From: Brucella tritici
Lineage (GTDB): Bacteria > Pseudomonadota > Alphaproteobacteria > Rhizobiales > Rhizobiaceae
Assembly (NCBI RefSeq): GCF_902825325.1
Contig: NZ_CADEAR010000010.1
Location: 124,001 to 188,000 of the forward strand
Direction: 5' to 3'
Length of the DNA stretch: 64,000 nt
Each line of letters begins with the position of its first letter. Positions within the stretch are counted from its first letter, which is position 1. A program made the translations under genes and the position numbers. Shown here piece by piece: positions 41,098 to 50,400 of this stretch. The notes beneath the pieces were generated by a model, which made no database searches, had not been told where the DNA came from, and was given only the letters and a program-made list of their open reading frames with translations.

Positions 41098-42052
41098 CGA
41101 TGAAATCCTCTTCCTGATTGACCGGGTCGCCGACCTTGACTGTGAAATGAATGCCCGATTTTCCGAGCGTGCACTTGAAAAGCTGCTGATCCCCGGCGCG
41201 CAGGCGTACCTGTTCCATGGCGTCGGTGGGCAGTTTGAGAACCTGACCGATTTCCAGCATCGACAATGCGTCCAGCGTCATCGATCCCTGTTGGATGAAA
41301 GCTTCGAGTTCGATGCGCGCACGGCTGACTTCCTGCCGCATCTTCTTCGCCCAACTCGGATCGGTCTGGTTCATCGGGCGGCGCAAAAAGGCTGCCACGG
41401 CATCCTGCATCGGCTTGTGCGTGCTGCGGGGCAGAAGCAGGTGCACCTGGCCGGTTTTACCCGCGGCAGTAACATCGATGCGGCAGGCGAAAAGGCGCGA
41501 GCGCTCGAAATTCTCACGGTCGAATTCGGCTGTGTCGGTGCATTCACCGGCGGCAAAAAGCGCCTGTCCGCTCGCCTGTCCGCTTCCGGCAAAAACCTGA
41601 TCAAGCGAACCGGCGAGATGACCGGCAAGAAGAGCGGAAATCTTTTGTTCCAGCATGCCGAAAGGCCGGTCCTCATCGACAGAGCCGACATTACCCATAT
41701 TACCTTGGGCGCCATACATGGCTTCGATCACTGAGAAAACGAGCGTCGCATCGGCGGTGAGATAAAGTGTGCTGCCCCAACGCTCGGCCTTCAGAGGTGC
41801 GATGATCGCCGCCTTGTCGAGAATATCGGCAAAGGCAGCATCGTCGGCGCTTTCCACCTGACCTGCCTCAACGTCGAATGCGGCAGCGCAGCCATGTTTC
41901 AGCCGGTCACAGAAATGCGTTGAGGCATCCTTGAATACATGGGCAAGCGATTTCAGGTCGTCGCCCGAAAGGCCCGCTGCCCGCAGCAGGTTCTCGGCCA
42001 GAACATCATTTTTGCGGTTTTGCCCCAATGTGGCAGTTTCGGGGGTGGTCAT
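41078..42052 (-). CDS. fliM: Flagellar motor switch protein FliM (divergent)
   Basis: 324 residues from ATG 42052; the longer frame upstream is inside motA and is rejected. The C-terminal SpoA domain (IQQGSMTLDALSMLEIGQVLKLPTDAMEQVRLRAGDQQLFKCTLGKSGIHFTVKVGD) and position next to fliN and fliG identify it. The N-terminus (TTPETATLGQNRKNDVLAENLLRAAG) lacks the LSQxEIDALL CheY-binding motif found in chemotactic bacteria, and I see no clear GGxG middle-domain motif. It starts 1 bp after the motA stop. Identification is secure by context; CheY response is doubtful. Confidence 0.9.
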   Translation of the reverse strand: MTTPETATLGQNRKNDVLAENLLRAAGLSGDDLKSLAHVFKDASTHFCDRLKHGCAAAFDVEAGQVESADDAAFADILDKAAIIAPLKAERWGSTLYLTADATLVFSVIEAMYGAQGNMGNVGSVDEDRPFGMLEQKISALLAGHLAGSLDQVFAGSGQASGQALFAAGECTDTAEFDRENFERSRLFACRIDVTAAGKTGQVHLLLPRSTHKPMQDAVAAFLRRPMNQTDPSWAKKMRQEVSRARIELEAFIQQGSMTLDALSMLEIGQVLKLPTDAMEQVRLRAGDQQLFKCTLGKSGIHFTVKVGDPVNQEEDFIDELVAG

Positions 42053-42053
42053 C

Positions 42054-42926
42054 TTACGCTGCCTGCTGGGTCGGCGCGCTCGCCATGGTTTCCTGCTCGA
42101 CCACATCGATGGTCGGACGATCATAGGCGGAGATGGTCTTGCGGCCATACTCCACGGCGATCTGCGGCAGGGAGCCGTTCATATAGGCGAGAAGCGTCTG
42201 CTTCACGACGATGTAGAGGCGATTGTTCTTTTCGCGGGTCGATTTGATCTTGGCTGCGATCGGGCCGACAACGCCATAAGAGAAGAAGATACCGGCAAAG
42301 GTTCCGACAAGGGCGGCGCCGATCAGATGGCCCAGCACTTCCGGCGACTGGTCGAGTGCGCCCATGGCCTTGATGACGCCCAGCACGGCGGCAACGATGC
42401 CAAGTGCGGGCAGGGCTTCGGAAATGCTGACCATTGCGTGGTAGGGCTTGAGCTTGTCACGGGCGATGGTGTGGATTTCCTCGTCCATCAGCGCCTCGAT
42501 TTCATGTGAGCGCACATTGCCGACGATGATGAGACGGCAATAATCGCAGATGAAATTGGTGAGGTCCTCTTTCTTCAATACGCTCGGATAGGCCTGAAAG
42601 ATCGACGATTCCTTCGGATTGTCGATGTGGACTTCCACTTCGTTGCGCGATTTGGCGCGCAGCTCGCGCATCAGGCTGTAGAGCACGCCCAGAACATCGA
42701 GATAGTCACGCTGCTTCGGGACCGCGTTGCTGAATGCTTCCATGCAGGCGCGGCCCGTGTCTTTCACGAGCGAGAAAGGGTTGGCAATGAAGAACGTCCC
42801 GAGTGCGGCACCCAGAATGATGACGAATTCCCAGGGCTGGATGAGCACGCTGACATGTCCGCCCATGGCGATAAAGCCGCCCAGCATACAGCCCAGTGTG
42901 ATGACAAGACCGACAATAATGCCCAA
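42054..42926 (-). CDS. motA: Flagellar stator protein MotA
   Basis: 290 residues with a TTG start at 42926, chosen because GGGAGT lies 8-13 nt upstream and the sequence from there ([22 protein letters not shown]) is the first MotA helix. The longer frame upstream has no homology. Four helices are visible; the large cytoplasmic loop carries the charged residues. The second helix pair is [43 protein letters not shown], with the conserved prolines. It conducts protons with MotB, whose gene is 15 kb away on the other strand, as in rhizobia. It leads the minus-strand operon. Confidence 0.95.
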   Translation of the reverse strand: MGIIVGLVITLGCMLGGFIAMGGHVSVLIQPWEFVIILGAALGTFFIANPFSLVKDTGRACMEAFSNAVPKQRDYLDVLGVLYSLMRELRAKSRNEVEVHIDNPKESSIFQAYPSVLKKEDLTNFICDYCRLIIVGNVRSHEIEALMDEEIHTIARDKLKPYHAMVSISEALPALGIVAAVLGVIKAMGALDQSPEVLGHLIGAALVGTFAGIFFSYGVVGPIAAKIKSTREKNNRLYIVVKQTLLAYMNGSLPQIAVEYGRKTISAYDRPTIDVVEQETMASAPTQQAA

Positions 42927-43073
42927 TGCTCGAGACTCCCGCGTACATTCTGTTTGTCTGGAACCTAAGCGCCGCGGCTTGCGCGAACCTTGTCTGTAGC
43001 GCGCAGATAAAATCAGCTTCGGACAAGCTTGGTCTTTCATAAAGGATTGAAATACCGGAAGGGGGTCATGCGC

Positions 43074-43862
43074 ATGGTCGATACGATGACGAGTTATCGC
43101 CTGATCGCGGCGGATATGACGCGGTCGTTGCAGCGTGTTTCGAAGGAACCATTGGTGGAGCGGGAAACCGCCTACTACAAGGAGAATATCGGCAAGGTGA
43201 AATCCATTGATGATTTCATGGCCGATAGCCGTCTTTATAATTACGCGATGAAGGCGTTTGGTCTGGAAGACATGGCCTTCGCCAAGGCGTTCGTCCGCAA
43301 GATATTGACCGAGGGCGTCACGAGCGACGATGCCATGGCGAACAAGCTGACCGACAAGCGCTATAAGGAATTTGCGACCGTCTTCGATTTCGCAGGCAAG
43401 GGCGCGGAAGCGACTGAGAGCACTGCGGCGCAGCAAGGTGTCGTGGACAAATATCTTCGTCAGACGCTGGAAACGGAAGCCGGAAGCCAGAATGAAGGCG
43501 TGCGGCTGGCCCTTTATTTTGCACGCAAGGCACCGACCATCACCAATGCCTATGAAATCCTTGGCGACAAGGCGCTAGTGTCGGTGATCCAGACGACCTT
43601 CGGCTGGCCATCCAGCATATCCAATGCCGATATCGACAAGCAGGCGAAGATGATCGAGGACAAGATCGACTTCACCAAGATGTCCGATCCCGAATATGTC
43701 TCGAAGCTCATTTCGCGCTTCACCGCCATGTATGAGATGAACAATCCAACGGCGAGCAGCCCGGCCTCGATTGCGTCCCTGCTTCTGGGCGGAACGTCTT
43801 CCGTCGGCATTTCGATGGATATCCTGAGCACCTTGCAGAATTTCAAGCCGGGCGGGCGTTAG
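43074..43862 (+). CDS. DUF1217-family flagellar-locus protein
   Basis: 262 residues. Of three close ATGs I prefer 43074, which sits ~8 nt after GGAAGGGGG; 43068 is possible. The sequence ([74 protein letters not shown]) matches DUF1217, a family recalled from alphaproteobacterial flagellar loci. It has no signal peptide or membrane helix and is mostly helical. It is first in the plus-strand operon, 3 bp before flgF, so a chaperone or basal-body role is plausible but unproven. Confidence 0.82.
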   Translation: MVDTMTSYRLIAADMTRSLQRVSKEPLVERETAYYKENIGKVKSIDDFMADSRLYNYAMKAFGLEDMAFAKAFVRKILTEGVTSDDAMANKLTDKRYKEFATVFDFAGKGAEATESTAAQQGVVDKYLRQTLETEAGSQNEGVRLALYFARKAPTITNAYEILGDKALVSVIQTTFGWPSSISNADIDKQAKMIEDKIDFTKMSDPEYVSKLISRFTAMYEMNNPTASSPASIASLLLGGTSSVGISMDILSTLQNFKPGGR

Positions 43863-43865
43863 GCA

Positions 43866-44597
43866 ATGCAAAGCAATTCGATCTATGTCGGGCTTTCGTC
43901 GCTCATCACGCTGGAACGGCGGATGGATGCCATCGCTCATAATGTCGCCAATGTCTCAACCGTCGGTTTCCGTGGAGAAGGCACCAAGTTCGATACCATC
44001 GTTTCAAACAAGGCCAGTGACGACGTCAGTTTTGCCACTGCGGGCAAGAGCTTCATCCGTACCGAAGCAGGCCCGATGATCAAGACCGACAATCCGCTGG
44101 ACGTTGCGGTCAAGGGCGATGTCTGGATGTCGGTCACGACGCCGCAGGGACAGATCTACACCCGCGACGGGCGCATGAACATGCTGCCGACGGGCGATCT
44201 CGTTTCTATTACCGGCCATCCGGTTCTCGATGTCGGCGGTGCGCCCATCGTGCTCAATCCGGGTGGTGGTGCGCCGAAGATTTCGAGCGACGGCGCGATC
44301 TATCAGAACGGTGCGCAGGTCGGCTCCATCGGCCTCTTCACGATTCCCGCCGATGCCGACCTGACCTATGCCGGTACGTCCGGTGTGATCCCGAACAAGC
44401 CTGCCCAGCCGGTGGTCGATGACAATAGTGTGGGCGTCGTGCAAGGCATGATCGAGGGTTCGAACGTCGATGCCATGACCGAGATGACCCGCCTTATCAG
44501 CGTCAGCCGCGCTTTCGAACAGGTCAATAATCTGTTGTCGCAGCAGGAAAGCACGGTCTCTGAAGCCATCAAGACCCTGGGCTCCAGAAACGGATGA
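43866..44597 (+). CDS. flgF: Flagellar basal-body proximal rod protein FlgF
   Basis: 243 residues. The N-terminal rod motif is SSLITLERRMDAIAHNVANVSTVGFRGEGTKF, and the C-terminal is VVQGMIEGSNVDAMTEMTRLISVSRAFEQVNNLL. The shorter length and the single middle domain separate it from flgG. It builds the proximal rod in the periplasm and is exported through the type III apparatus without a signal peptide. It overlaps fliI by 4 bp. Confidence 0.95.
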   Translation: MQSNSIYVGLSSLITLERRMDAIAHNVANVSTVGFRGEGTKFDTIVSNKASDDVSFATAGKSFIRTEAGPMIKTDNPLDVAVKGDVWMSVTTPQGQIYTRDGRMNMLPTGDLVSITGHPVLDVGGAPIVLNPGGGAPKISSDGAIYQNGAQVGSIGLFTIPADADLTYAGTSGVIPNKPAQPVVDDNSVGVVQGMIEGSNVDAMTEMTRLISVSRAFEQVNNLLSQQESTVSEAIKTLGSRNG

Positions 44598-45952
44598 CGC
44601 CTGATCTGCCGCTCTCGCGTCTCGCCGCTTTTGCCCGTCAGCAATCGGTGGCACCAAAGCCGCTGACCGGTATCGGCGGAACGGTGAGCGACGTGTCGCG
44701 CTCGGCCATTGCCGTGCGCGGGCTTTCGCGTGATGCGCGTTTGGGCGATGCGGTGGCGATCCATGCACAAGGCGGCCAGAGCCTTGCCGAGATCATCCGG
44801 GTGGCTGACACGCAGGTGCTGGTGAAGCCTTTCGATGACCGCATCATTCCCTCGCTTGGCGCTGCGGTTTTCGAGGAAGGGCTGCTCAGCATCCGCCCGG
44901 CACCGGAATGGCGCGGACGTGTCATCAATGCGCTTGGCGATGCGGTTGACGGAAAGGGCGTGTTGCAACCCGGCACCCGGCCGATGGCATCCGAGAATCT
45001 GGCGCCCGCAGCCCTGCGTCGCGGGCGTGTCGACAGGGGCTTGCGCACCGGCGTCAATGTCATCGATATTTTCACGCCGCTTTGTTTCGGCCAGCGTATT
45101 GGCATCTTTGCGGGCTCTGGCGTCGGCAAGTCGACGCTGCTTGCCATGATGACGCGTGCGGCGGATTTCGACACGGTGGTGCTGGCGCTGACCGGCGAGC
45201 GTGGACGTGAAGTGCGCGAGATGCTGGAAGAAACCATGGCGGGCCATCTCGACAAGACGATAACCGTGGTGGCGACGGGCGATGAAAGCCCGATGATGCG
45301 CCGCCTCGCACCCAACACGGCGACGGCCATTGCCGAATATTTCCGTGATCTTGGCCAGAATGTCCTGCTGATTGTCGATTCCGTCACGCGCTTTGCTCAT
45401 GCGGCGCGCGAAGTAGCGATTGCCGCCGAGGAACCGCCGGTTTCACGCGGTTATCCGCCGAGCGTCTTCAGCCAGTTACCCCGCCTTCTGGAGCGGGCGG
45501 GTCCCGGTATCACGGAAGCGGGTGGCAGCATCACCGGCATCTATTCGGTGCTGGTCGATGGCGACGATCACAACGACCCGGTTTCCGACACGATCCGCGG
45601 TACGCTGGACGGCCACATCGTGCTTGATCGCGCAATTGCGGCGCAAGGGCGCTTTCCGGCGGTCGATATTCCGGGCTCGGTTTCGCGTCTGGCAAAGCAC
45701 AACTGGACACCGGAACAGCGCAAGCTGGTCAGCCAATTGCGGGGTATGGTCGCCCGTTTCGAGGAAACTCGCGACCTGCGTGCCATCGGGGCGTACCAGA
45801 AAGGCCATGACGGCCTTCTGGACCAGGCGGTCGATCTTGTGCCGCGCATTTACGACGCCTTGCAGCAATCGCCGGAAACCGGCCTATCGGATGATCCCTA
45901 TAACGACCTTGCCGCGGCACTGCGCGGCGACAGACAGGCGCAACACGCATGA
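44594..45952 (+). CDS. fliI: Flagellar export ATPase FliI
   Basis: 452 residues. F1-beta-like ATPase with Walker A IFAGSGVGKSTLL, Walker B NVLLIVDSVTRFAHAAREVAIAAEEPPVSRGYPPSVFSQLPRLLERAG and DGHIVLDRAIAAQGRFPAVDI. It powers substrate unfolding and delivery at the export gate. It overlaps both neighbours by 4 bp. The FliH regulator is encoded separately, 10.8 kb downstream. Confidence 0.97.
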   Translation: MTPDLPLSRLAAFARQQSVAPKPLTGIGGTVSDVSRSAIAVRGLSRDARLGDAVAIHAQGGQSLAEIIRVADTQVLVKPFDDRIIPSLGAAVFEEGLLSIRPAPEWRGRVINALGDAVDGKGVLQPGTRPMASENLAPAALRRGRVDRGLRTGVNVIDIFTPLCFGQRIGIFAGSGVGKSTLLAMMTRAADFDTVVLALTGERGREVREMLEETMAGHLDKTITVVATGDESPMMRRLAPNTATAIAEYFRDLGQNVLLIVDSVTRFAHAAREVAIAAEEPPVSRGYPPSVFSQLPRLLERAGPGITEAGGSITGIYSVLVDGDDHNDPVSDTIRGTLDGHIVLDRAIAAQGRFPAVDIPGSVSRLAKHNWTPEQRKLVSQLRGMVARFEETRDLRAIGAYQKGHDGLLDQAVDLVPRIYDALQQSPETGLSDDPYNDLAAALRGDRQAQHA

Positions 45953-46554
45953 TGACGGGCTTTCGCAAGACAAAGGAAGAGAAACTCCTTGCAGATCTGA
46001 CGGCGGAGGTCGAAGCCGCCGCACGGCAGGAAGGCATGAAGAAGCCGCATAACAAGGTGGATCGCTACCTGAAGATCGCGGCCATCACGCTCGCCGCCGG
46101 AAGCGCGATGCTGCCTTTCGTCACCTATCTTCAGCGTGTCGATCTGGGTTCGCCCGAGAAGGCCGAACGCAAGATCATCGATCCGCTGGACCGCTCGGAA
46201 CAGAAAACCGTGCGCCGTTTCCCGTCCTTCCGCCCGTCCGAACAGGTCGCGCCGAATGCTGACGTGGACAACACGATGACAGGCTCGGTCATGTCGAACG
46301 GCAAGGGGCTTCCGGGAACCGGAATGGGCAATGGCGGCGACGGAAGCGGGGAAGGGCAGGCCTTCCCAAAGCCGGTTTTCGCGCTGCGCGCAGTTGTCGG
46401 CGGCATGGCGATGATTGAGGATACGTCGGGCTACTGGTTCGTCGAAAAAGGCTCGCTGCTGCCGGATGGCAGTCACCTTGTTTCAATCGGTCGCGGTGCT
46501 GGCACCTGGCAGCTTACGACATCGTCGGGCGATGTGATTGAGATGCGGAAATAG
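45949..46554 (+). CDS. Membrane protein of unknown function between fliI and flgB
   Basis: 201 residues. A charged cytoplasmic N-terminus (KTKEEKLLADLTAEVEAAARQEG) leads to one helix (YLKIAAITLAAGSAMLPFVTYL) at about 43-64. A proline/glycine-rich linker follows, then a small C-terminal beta-rich domain (FALRAVVGGMAMIEDTSGYWFVEKGSLLPDGSHLVSIGRGAGTWQLTTSSGDVIEM). That C-terminal pattern is reminiscent of pilus/secretion periplasmic domains of the PilP type, but I cannot confirm it. It starts on the fliI stop (ATGA). A periplasmic role linked to export or the basal body is inferred. Confidence 0.75.
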   Translation: MMTGFRKTKEEKLLADLTAEVEAAARQEGMKKPHNKVDRYLKIAAITLAAGSAMLPFVTYLQRVDLGSPEKAERKIIDPLDRSEQKTVRRFPSFRPSEQVAPNADVDNTMTGSVMSNGKGLPGTGMGNGGDGSGEGQAFPKPVFALRAVVGGMAMIEDTSGYWFVEKGSLLPDGSHLVSIGRGAGTWQLTTSSGDVIEMRK

Positions 46555-46567
46555 GGGAGTAGGGCAG

Positions 46568-46663
46568 TAAGGGAATAGGGGAGTATGTTTGCCCCGCGCA
46601 ATCAGCGCTCTTTCTCACGCAACGACATATCGTTCCTAGAAAACATATTCCCCTACTCCCTTA
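46568..46663. repeat. Inverted repeat with GGGAGTA tract before flgB
   Basis: TAAGGGAATAGGGGAGTATG... (23 bp, 46568-46590) and its near-reverse complement (46641-46663) match at 21 of 23 positions around a 50-nt loop. The region just before it repeats GGGAGTA/GGGCAGTAA/GGGAATA units directly after the upstream stop codon. It may attenuate or stabilise the long flagellar mRNA. Confidence 0.75.
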
Positions 46664-46727
46664 ATCTGCGCAAGCTTGACGCAAGTTCCGGCCTTTAAGT
46701 TAACGAACTATAAAGGCGGGATACTCA

Positions 46728-47108
46728 ATGAGCTCCATTCATCTTTTCGATCTGGCTGCAAGGCAGGCGCAGTGGTTGTCGGTTCGACAGGCCACCGTTG
46801 CGGGCAATGTCGCCAACGCGAACACGCCGGATTTTCGGGCGCGGGACGTGCAGCCCTTCGCGGATGTGCTGGACAAGACGCAGCTCACCATGGCTGCCAC
46901 CAGCTCCCTGCATCTGGAAGCCGAGGCAGACGGGATCGCCGGTGCGCGCCTGCGCCCGGATGACATCACCGAGCAGACCCATTCCGGCAATACGGTCGAT
47001 GTCGAACAGGAAATGATGAAGGCTGGTGAAATCGCCCGCGAATATTCGCTCAACACAAGCATCGTCAAGGCGTTCCATCGCATGATGCTTTCGGTCGCGA
47101 AGGGGTAA
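46728..47108 (+). CDS. flgB: Flagellar basal-body rod protein FlgB
   Basis: 126 residues. FlgB pattern LFDLAARQAQWLSVRQATVAGNVANANTPDFRARDVQPF at the N-terminus, and EQTHSGNTVDVEQEMMKAGEIAREYSLNTSIVKAFHRMM at the C-terminus. It forms the rod part next to FliE and the MS ring. A 173-bp gap with an inverted repeat precedes it; only 2 bp separate it from flgC. Confidence 0.96.
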   Translation: MSSIHLFDLAARQAQWLSVRQATVAGNVANANTPDFRARDVQPFADVLDKTQLTMAATSSLHLEAEADGIAGARLRPDDITEQTHSGNTVDVEQEMMKAGEIAREYSLNTSIVKAFHRMMLSVAKG

Positions 47109-47110
47109 TT

Positions 47111-47533
47111 ATGTCTTCCGATGCCTTGCAAAGCACATTGAAGATCGCAGCGTCGGGCCTTTCGGCCCAATCGACGCGTCTGCGCATCGTTTCCGAGAAT
47201 ATCGCCAATGCGCAGTCTACCGCCAAGACTGCCGACGCCGATCCCTATCGCCGCAAGACGGTTTCCTTCCGTACCGAGCTGGAACAGGGCACCGGTGCAG
47301 CCGAAGTCCGCATTGCCGAAGTCGGCAAGGACACATCGGCCTTTATCGAACAATACGAGCCGAGCCATCCCGCAGCGGATGAGCGCGGCTATGTCCGCTA
47401 TCCAAACGTCAACATGGTCGTCGAAATGGCGGACATGCGTGAAGCCAACCGTTCTTATGAAGCCAATTTGCAGGTCGTGAGACAAGCTCGTGAGCTGATC
47501 TCCATGACGATCGATCTCCTGAGGAGCACATAA
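47111..47533 (+). CDS. flgC: Flagellar basal-body rod protein FlgC
   Basis: 140 residues. [44 protein letters not shown] is the rod motif; [42 protein letters not shown] is the FlgC C-terminus. It is a proximal rod subunit exported through the type III apparatus. Its stop overlaps the fliE start by one base. Confidence 0.96.
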   Translation: MSSDALQSTLKIAASGLSAQSTRLRIVSENIANAQSTAKTADADPYRRKTVSFRTELEQGTGAAEVRIAEVGKDTSAFIEQYEPSHPAADERGYVRYPNVNMVVEMADMREANRSYEANLQVVRQARELISMTIDLLRST

Positions 47534-47868
47534 TGTACGACTCGATCATGAGCATTTCGGCGCGCAATGCCCTGTCGCGCCTGTCGGAAACCGTTGCCGA
47601 AACGGGTGTGGGTTCCGCTTCCGCGCCGCAGGCTGTTCCGGCCGCTCCCGGTGCCTCGTTCGGCGAAGTCCTGTCGCAGATGACGGATTCCGTCGGGCAA
47701 AAGCTGCAGGCGGCGGAGGCAACCTCCATTCAGGGCATCAAGGGCGATGCGCCGGTGCGCGATGTGGTCAGCTCCGTCATGGAAGCCGAACAGTCGCTCC
47801 AGACGGCCATCGCGATCCGTGACAAGATCGTGCAGGCCTATCTCGAAATCAGCCGCATGCCAATCTGA
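47533..47868 (+). CDS. fliE: Flagellar hook-basal body complex protein FliE
   Basis: 111 residues. FSGxVL-like [69 protein letters not shown] is a typical FliE C-terminus. FliE links the MS ring to the rod. The position after flgC is the usual alphaproteobacterial order. Confidence 0.95.
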   Translation: MYDSIMSISARNALSRLSETVAETGVGSASAPQAVPAAPGASFGEVLSQMTDSVGQKLQAAEATSIQGIKGDAPVRDVVSSVMEAEQSLQTAIAIRDKIVQAYLEISRMPI

Positions 47869-47891
47869 TTTACGGCAGCTAAGGATACGCC

Positions 47892-48680
47892 ATGAAAGCC
47901 CTGACGATTGCCGCCACCGGCATGAACGCCCAGCAGCTCAATCTGGAAGTGATTGCCAACAACATCGCCAATATCAACACAACCGGCTTCAAGCGCGCGC
48001 GTGCTGAATTCTCCGATCTGCTTTATCAATCCGAGCGGACGGCAGGCGTGCCCAATCAGGCGAACCAGTCCATCGTGCCGGAAGGCGCGCTGGTTGGTCT
48101 CGGCGTGCAGACGGCGGCGGTGCGAAACCTCCACATGCAGGGCAGTTTCAACCAGACCGGTAATCCATTCGATCTGGCTTTGACGGGCAAGGGCTGGTTT
48201 CAGATTCAAAGCCCGACCGGCGAGACGCTTTATGCGCGCGCCGGCGCGTTCAACAAGAATGCCGATGGCCAGCTCGTGACACTCGACGGCAATCCGGTTG
48301 AACCGGCGATCACCATTCCGCCAGATGCTGTTGAAGTGACTGTCACTGATACGGGACAGGTTTTCGCCAAGCTGCAGGACCAGGTCAATCAGGTCGACCT
48401 CGGCCAGCTAACTCTCGCAAATTTTACCAATGAAGCTGGTCTGGAGCCGCTCGGCGGAAATCTCTACCGCGAGACGGAAGCTTCCGGCGGTCCGCTGGTC
48501 GGCGTTCCGGGTGATCCGGGCTACGGCTCGATCAAGCAAGGCTATCTCGAAGCGTCGAACGTCGATCCGGTGAAGGAAATCACCGATCTCATCACGGCGC
48601 AGCGTGCTTATGAAATGAATTCCAAGGTTATTCAGGCTGCCGACGAAATGGCGGCAACCGTGTCGAAGAACTTGCGCTGA
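47892..48680 (+). CDS. flgG: Flagellar distal rod protein FlgG
   Basis: 262 residues, the standard FlgG length. [46 protein letters not shown] is diagnostic; so is [37 protein letters not shown] at the C-terminus. It forms the distal rod through the peptidoglycan. Its stop overlaps the flgA start (ATGATG junction). Confidence 0.97.
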   Translation: MKALTIAATGMNAQQLNLEVIANNIANINTTGFKRARAEFSDLLYQSERTAGVPNQANQSIVPEGALVGLGVQTAAVRNLHMQGSFNQTGNPFDLALTGKGWFQIQSPTGETLYARAGAFNKNADGQLVTLDGNPVEPAITIPPDAVEVTVTDTGQVFAKLQDQVNQVDLGQLTLANFTNEAGLEPLGGNLYRETEASGGPLVGVPGDPGYGSIKQGYLEASNVDPVKEITDLITAQRAYEMNSKVIQAADEMAATVSKNLR

Positions 48681-49174
48681 TGGTGATGGCGATGGGCTGT
48701 GTGAAGGCGATCTTGCAAAAGAAAAGGCTGGCTCTTGCCGGTGGCTTCCTGCTTGCCGCAATGGCTGGCGCCGGTGCTGCGGACCGCATCGCTTTTGTCG
48801 TGCCTTCGGCCACCGTCTATCCCGGCCAGATCGTGAGCGACACCGCACTTCTGGAAAAGCAGTTCTTTATAAATGCGCCAGCGGCGAACCAATATGTGCT
48901 GTCCGCGGATCAGGCGGCAGGCAAGGTGGCGCGCAAGACGCTGCTTCCCGGCAAGCCGATCCTCGTGTCGGCATTGGGCGAGCCGTCTCTGGTCACGCGC
49001 GGGGTTCCGGCACCGCTGGTCTTTACCGCCGGTACGCTGACCATAACCGCCATGGGCACGCCGCTCGAATCCGGTGCGGCTGGCGATTTCATCAAGGTTC
49101 GTAACGTCGACAGCGGCATCATCGTGTCCGGCACGGTGCTGGCCAATGGTCGCATTCAGGTGGGGATGCAGTGA
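48680..49174 (+). CDS. flgA: Flagellar P-ring assembly chaperone FlgA
   Basis: 164 residues including a signal peptide (KRLALAGGFLLAAMAGAGAAD). The SAF-like region VVPSATVYPGQIVSDTALLEKQF and the C-terminal GDFIKVRNVDSGIIVSGTVLANGRIQVGM identify FlgA. It is the short alphaproteobacterial form lacking the first ~60 residues of E. coli FlgA. It helps FlgI assemble into the P-ring in the periplasm and lies directly before flgI, overlapping it by 4 bp. Confidence 0.93.
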   Translation: MVMAMGCVKAILQKKRLALAGGFLLAAMAGAGAADRIAFVVPSATVYPGQIVSDTALLEKQFFINAPAANQYVLSADQAAGKVARKTLLPGKPILVSALGEPSLVTRGVPAPLVFTAGTLTITAMGTPLESGAAGDFIKVRNVDSGIIVSGTVLANGRIQVGMQ

Positions 49175-50400
49175 GAAAGACTTGCGCCGCCCTTATCACC
49201 GCTTTGGCACTCATTTTCCAGCCCGTTGCGGGCTTTGCTGATGAGTCGTCGAAGAACGCGCGGGAATTCGGTTCCGCAGTGGATGCCGATGCCGATTGGC
49301 TCGGCTCGGGGGGCGACCCGTCGAAAATGGCCTATGCAGAACTTGGCCGGGGCAGCGCGGTTGCGCGCCTGAAGGATATTGCCACTATTCAGGGTGTGCG
49401 TGAAAACCAGCTAGTCGGTTACGGTCTTGTCATCGGCCTCAAGGGCACCGGTGACAGCCTGCGCAATTCGCCGTTCACCGAACAATCCATGCGCGCCATG
49501 CTGGATAATCTCGGCATCAGCGCGCCGCGCAACTCCACCCGTTCGAAGAATACGGCGGCGGTCATCGTGACGGCTAATCTGCCCGCCTTTGCCGGTGCCG
49601 GTTCGCGCATCGATGTGACTGTATCGTCGCTCGGCGATGCCACATCGCTGCAGGGCGGTACGCTGGTCATGACCCAGCTCATGGGTGCCGACAACCAGAT
49701 CTATGCTGTCGCGCAAGGCAACATGATTGTGTCCGGTTTTTCGGCGGAAGGTGAAGCTGCAAGCGTGACGCAGGGTGTGCCGACTTCCGGTCGTATCCCC
49801 AATGGTGCGCTGGTCGAGCGTGAAGTGGCGGGCAATTTCGGCAAGGAAACCGAAATGATCGTCGAGCTGCGCGATCCCGATTTCACCACTGCCGTGCGCG
49901 CTGCCGATACGATCAACGTCTTCGCCAAGCGCCGTTACGGTCGCGGTGTCGCCATTGCACGCGATGCCAAGACGATCCGCCTGTCGCGTCCGAAAAACGT
50001 GCCTGCCGCGCGTTTCCTCGCAGAGCTTGAAGGTCTGCCGATTACGACCGACGAAGTGGCGCGTGTGGTGGTCGATGAGCGAACGGGAACCGTCGTCATC
50101 GGCGAGAAAGTTCGCATCTCCAAAGTGGCGATCAGCCATGGCAGCCTGACGGTTCGTGTGACGGAAACGCCGATGGTGGTTCAGCCGGAGCCGTTCAGCG
50201 ACGGTGTAACCGCTGTTGAACCGAACACCGATATTGCCGTCAACCAGCAGAACGCCAAGATCGGCATTCTGACCGGCGCAAATCTTGAAAATCTGGTGAA
50301 GGGCCTGAACCAGATCGGCGTGAAGCCGACCGGCATCATCGCAATATTGCAGGCCATCAAGACATCCGGCGCACTTCATGCGGAACTGGTGGTGCAATGA
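49171..50400 (+). CDS. flgI: Flagellar P-ring protein FlgI
   Basis: 409 residues with a GTG start overlapping the flgA stop. A signal peptide (ALITALALIFQPVAGFADE) precedes RLKDIATIQGVRENQLVGYGLVIGLKGTGDSLRNSPFTEQSMRAMLDNLG, which is invariant in FlgI. The remaining sequence through LVKGLNQIGVKPTGIIAILQAIKTSGALHAELVVQ is full length. It forms the periplasmic P-ring around the rod. Confidence 0.97.
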   Translation: MRKTCAALITALALIFQPVAGFADESSKNAREFGSAVDADADWLGSGGDPSKMAYAELGRGSAVARLKDIATIQGVRENQLVGYGLVIGLKGTGDSLRNSPFTEQSMRAMLDNLGISAPRNSTRSKNTAAVIVTANLPAFAGAGSRIDVTVSSLGDATSLQGGTLVMTQLMGADNQIYAVAQGNMIVSGFSAEGEAASVTQGVPTSGRIPNGALVEREVAGNFGKETEMIVELRDPDFTTAVRAADTINVFAKRRYGRGVAIARDAKTIRLSRPKNVPAARFLAELEGLPITTDEVARVVVDERTGTVVIGEKVRISKVAISHGSLTVRVTETPMVVQPEPFSDGVTAVEPNTDIAVNQQNAKIGILTGANLENLVKGLNQIGVKPTGIIAILQAIKTSGALHAELVVQ

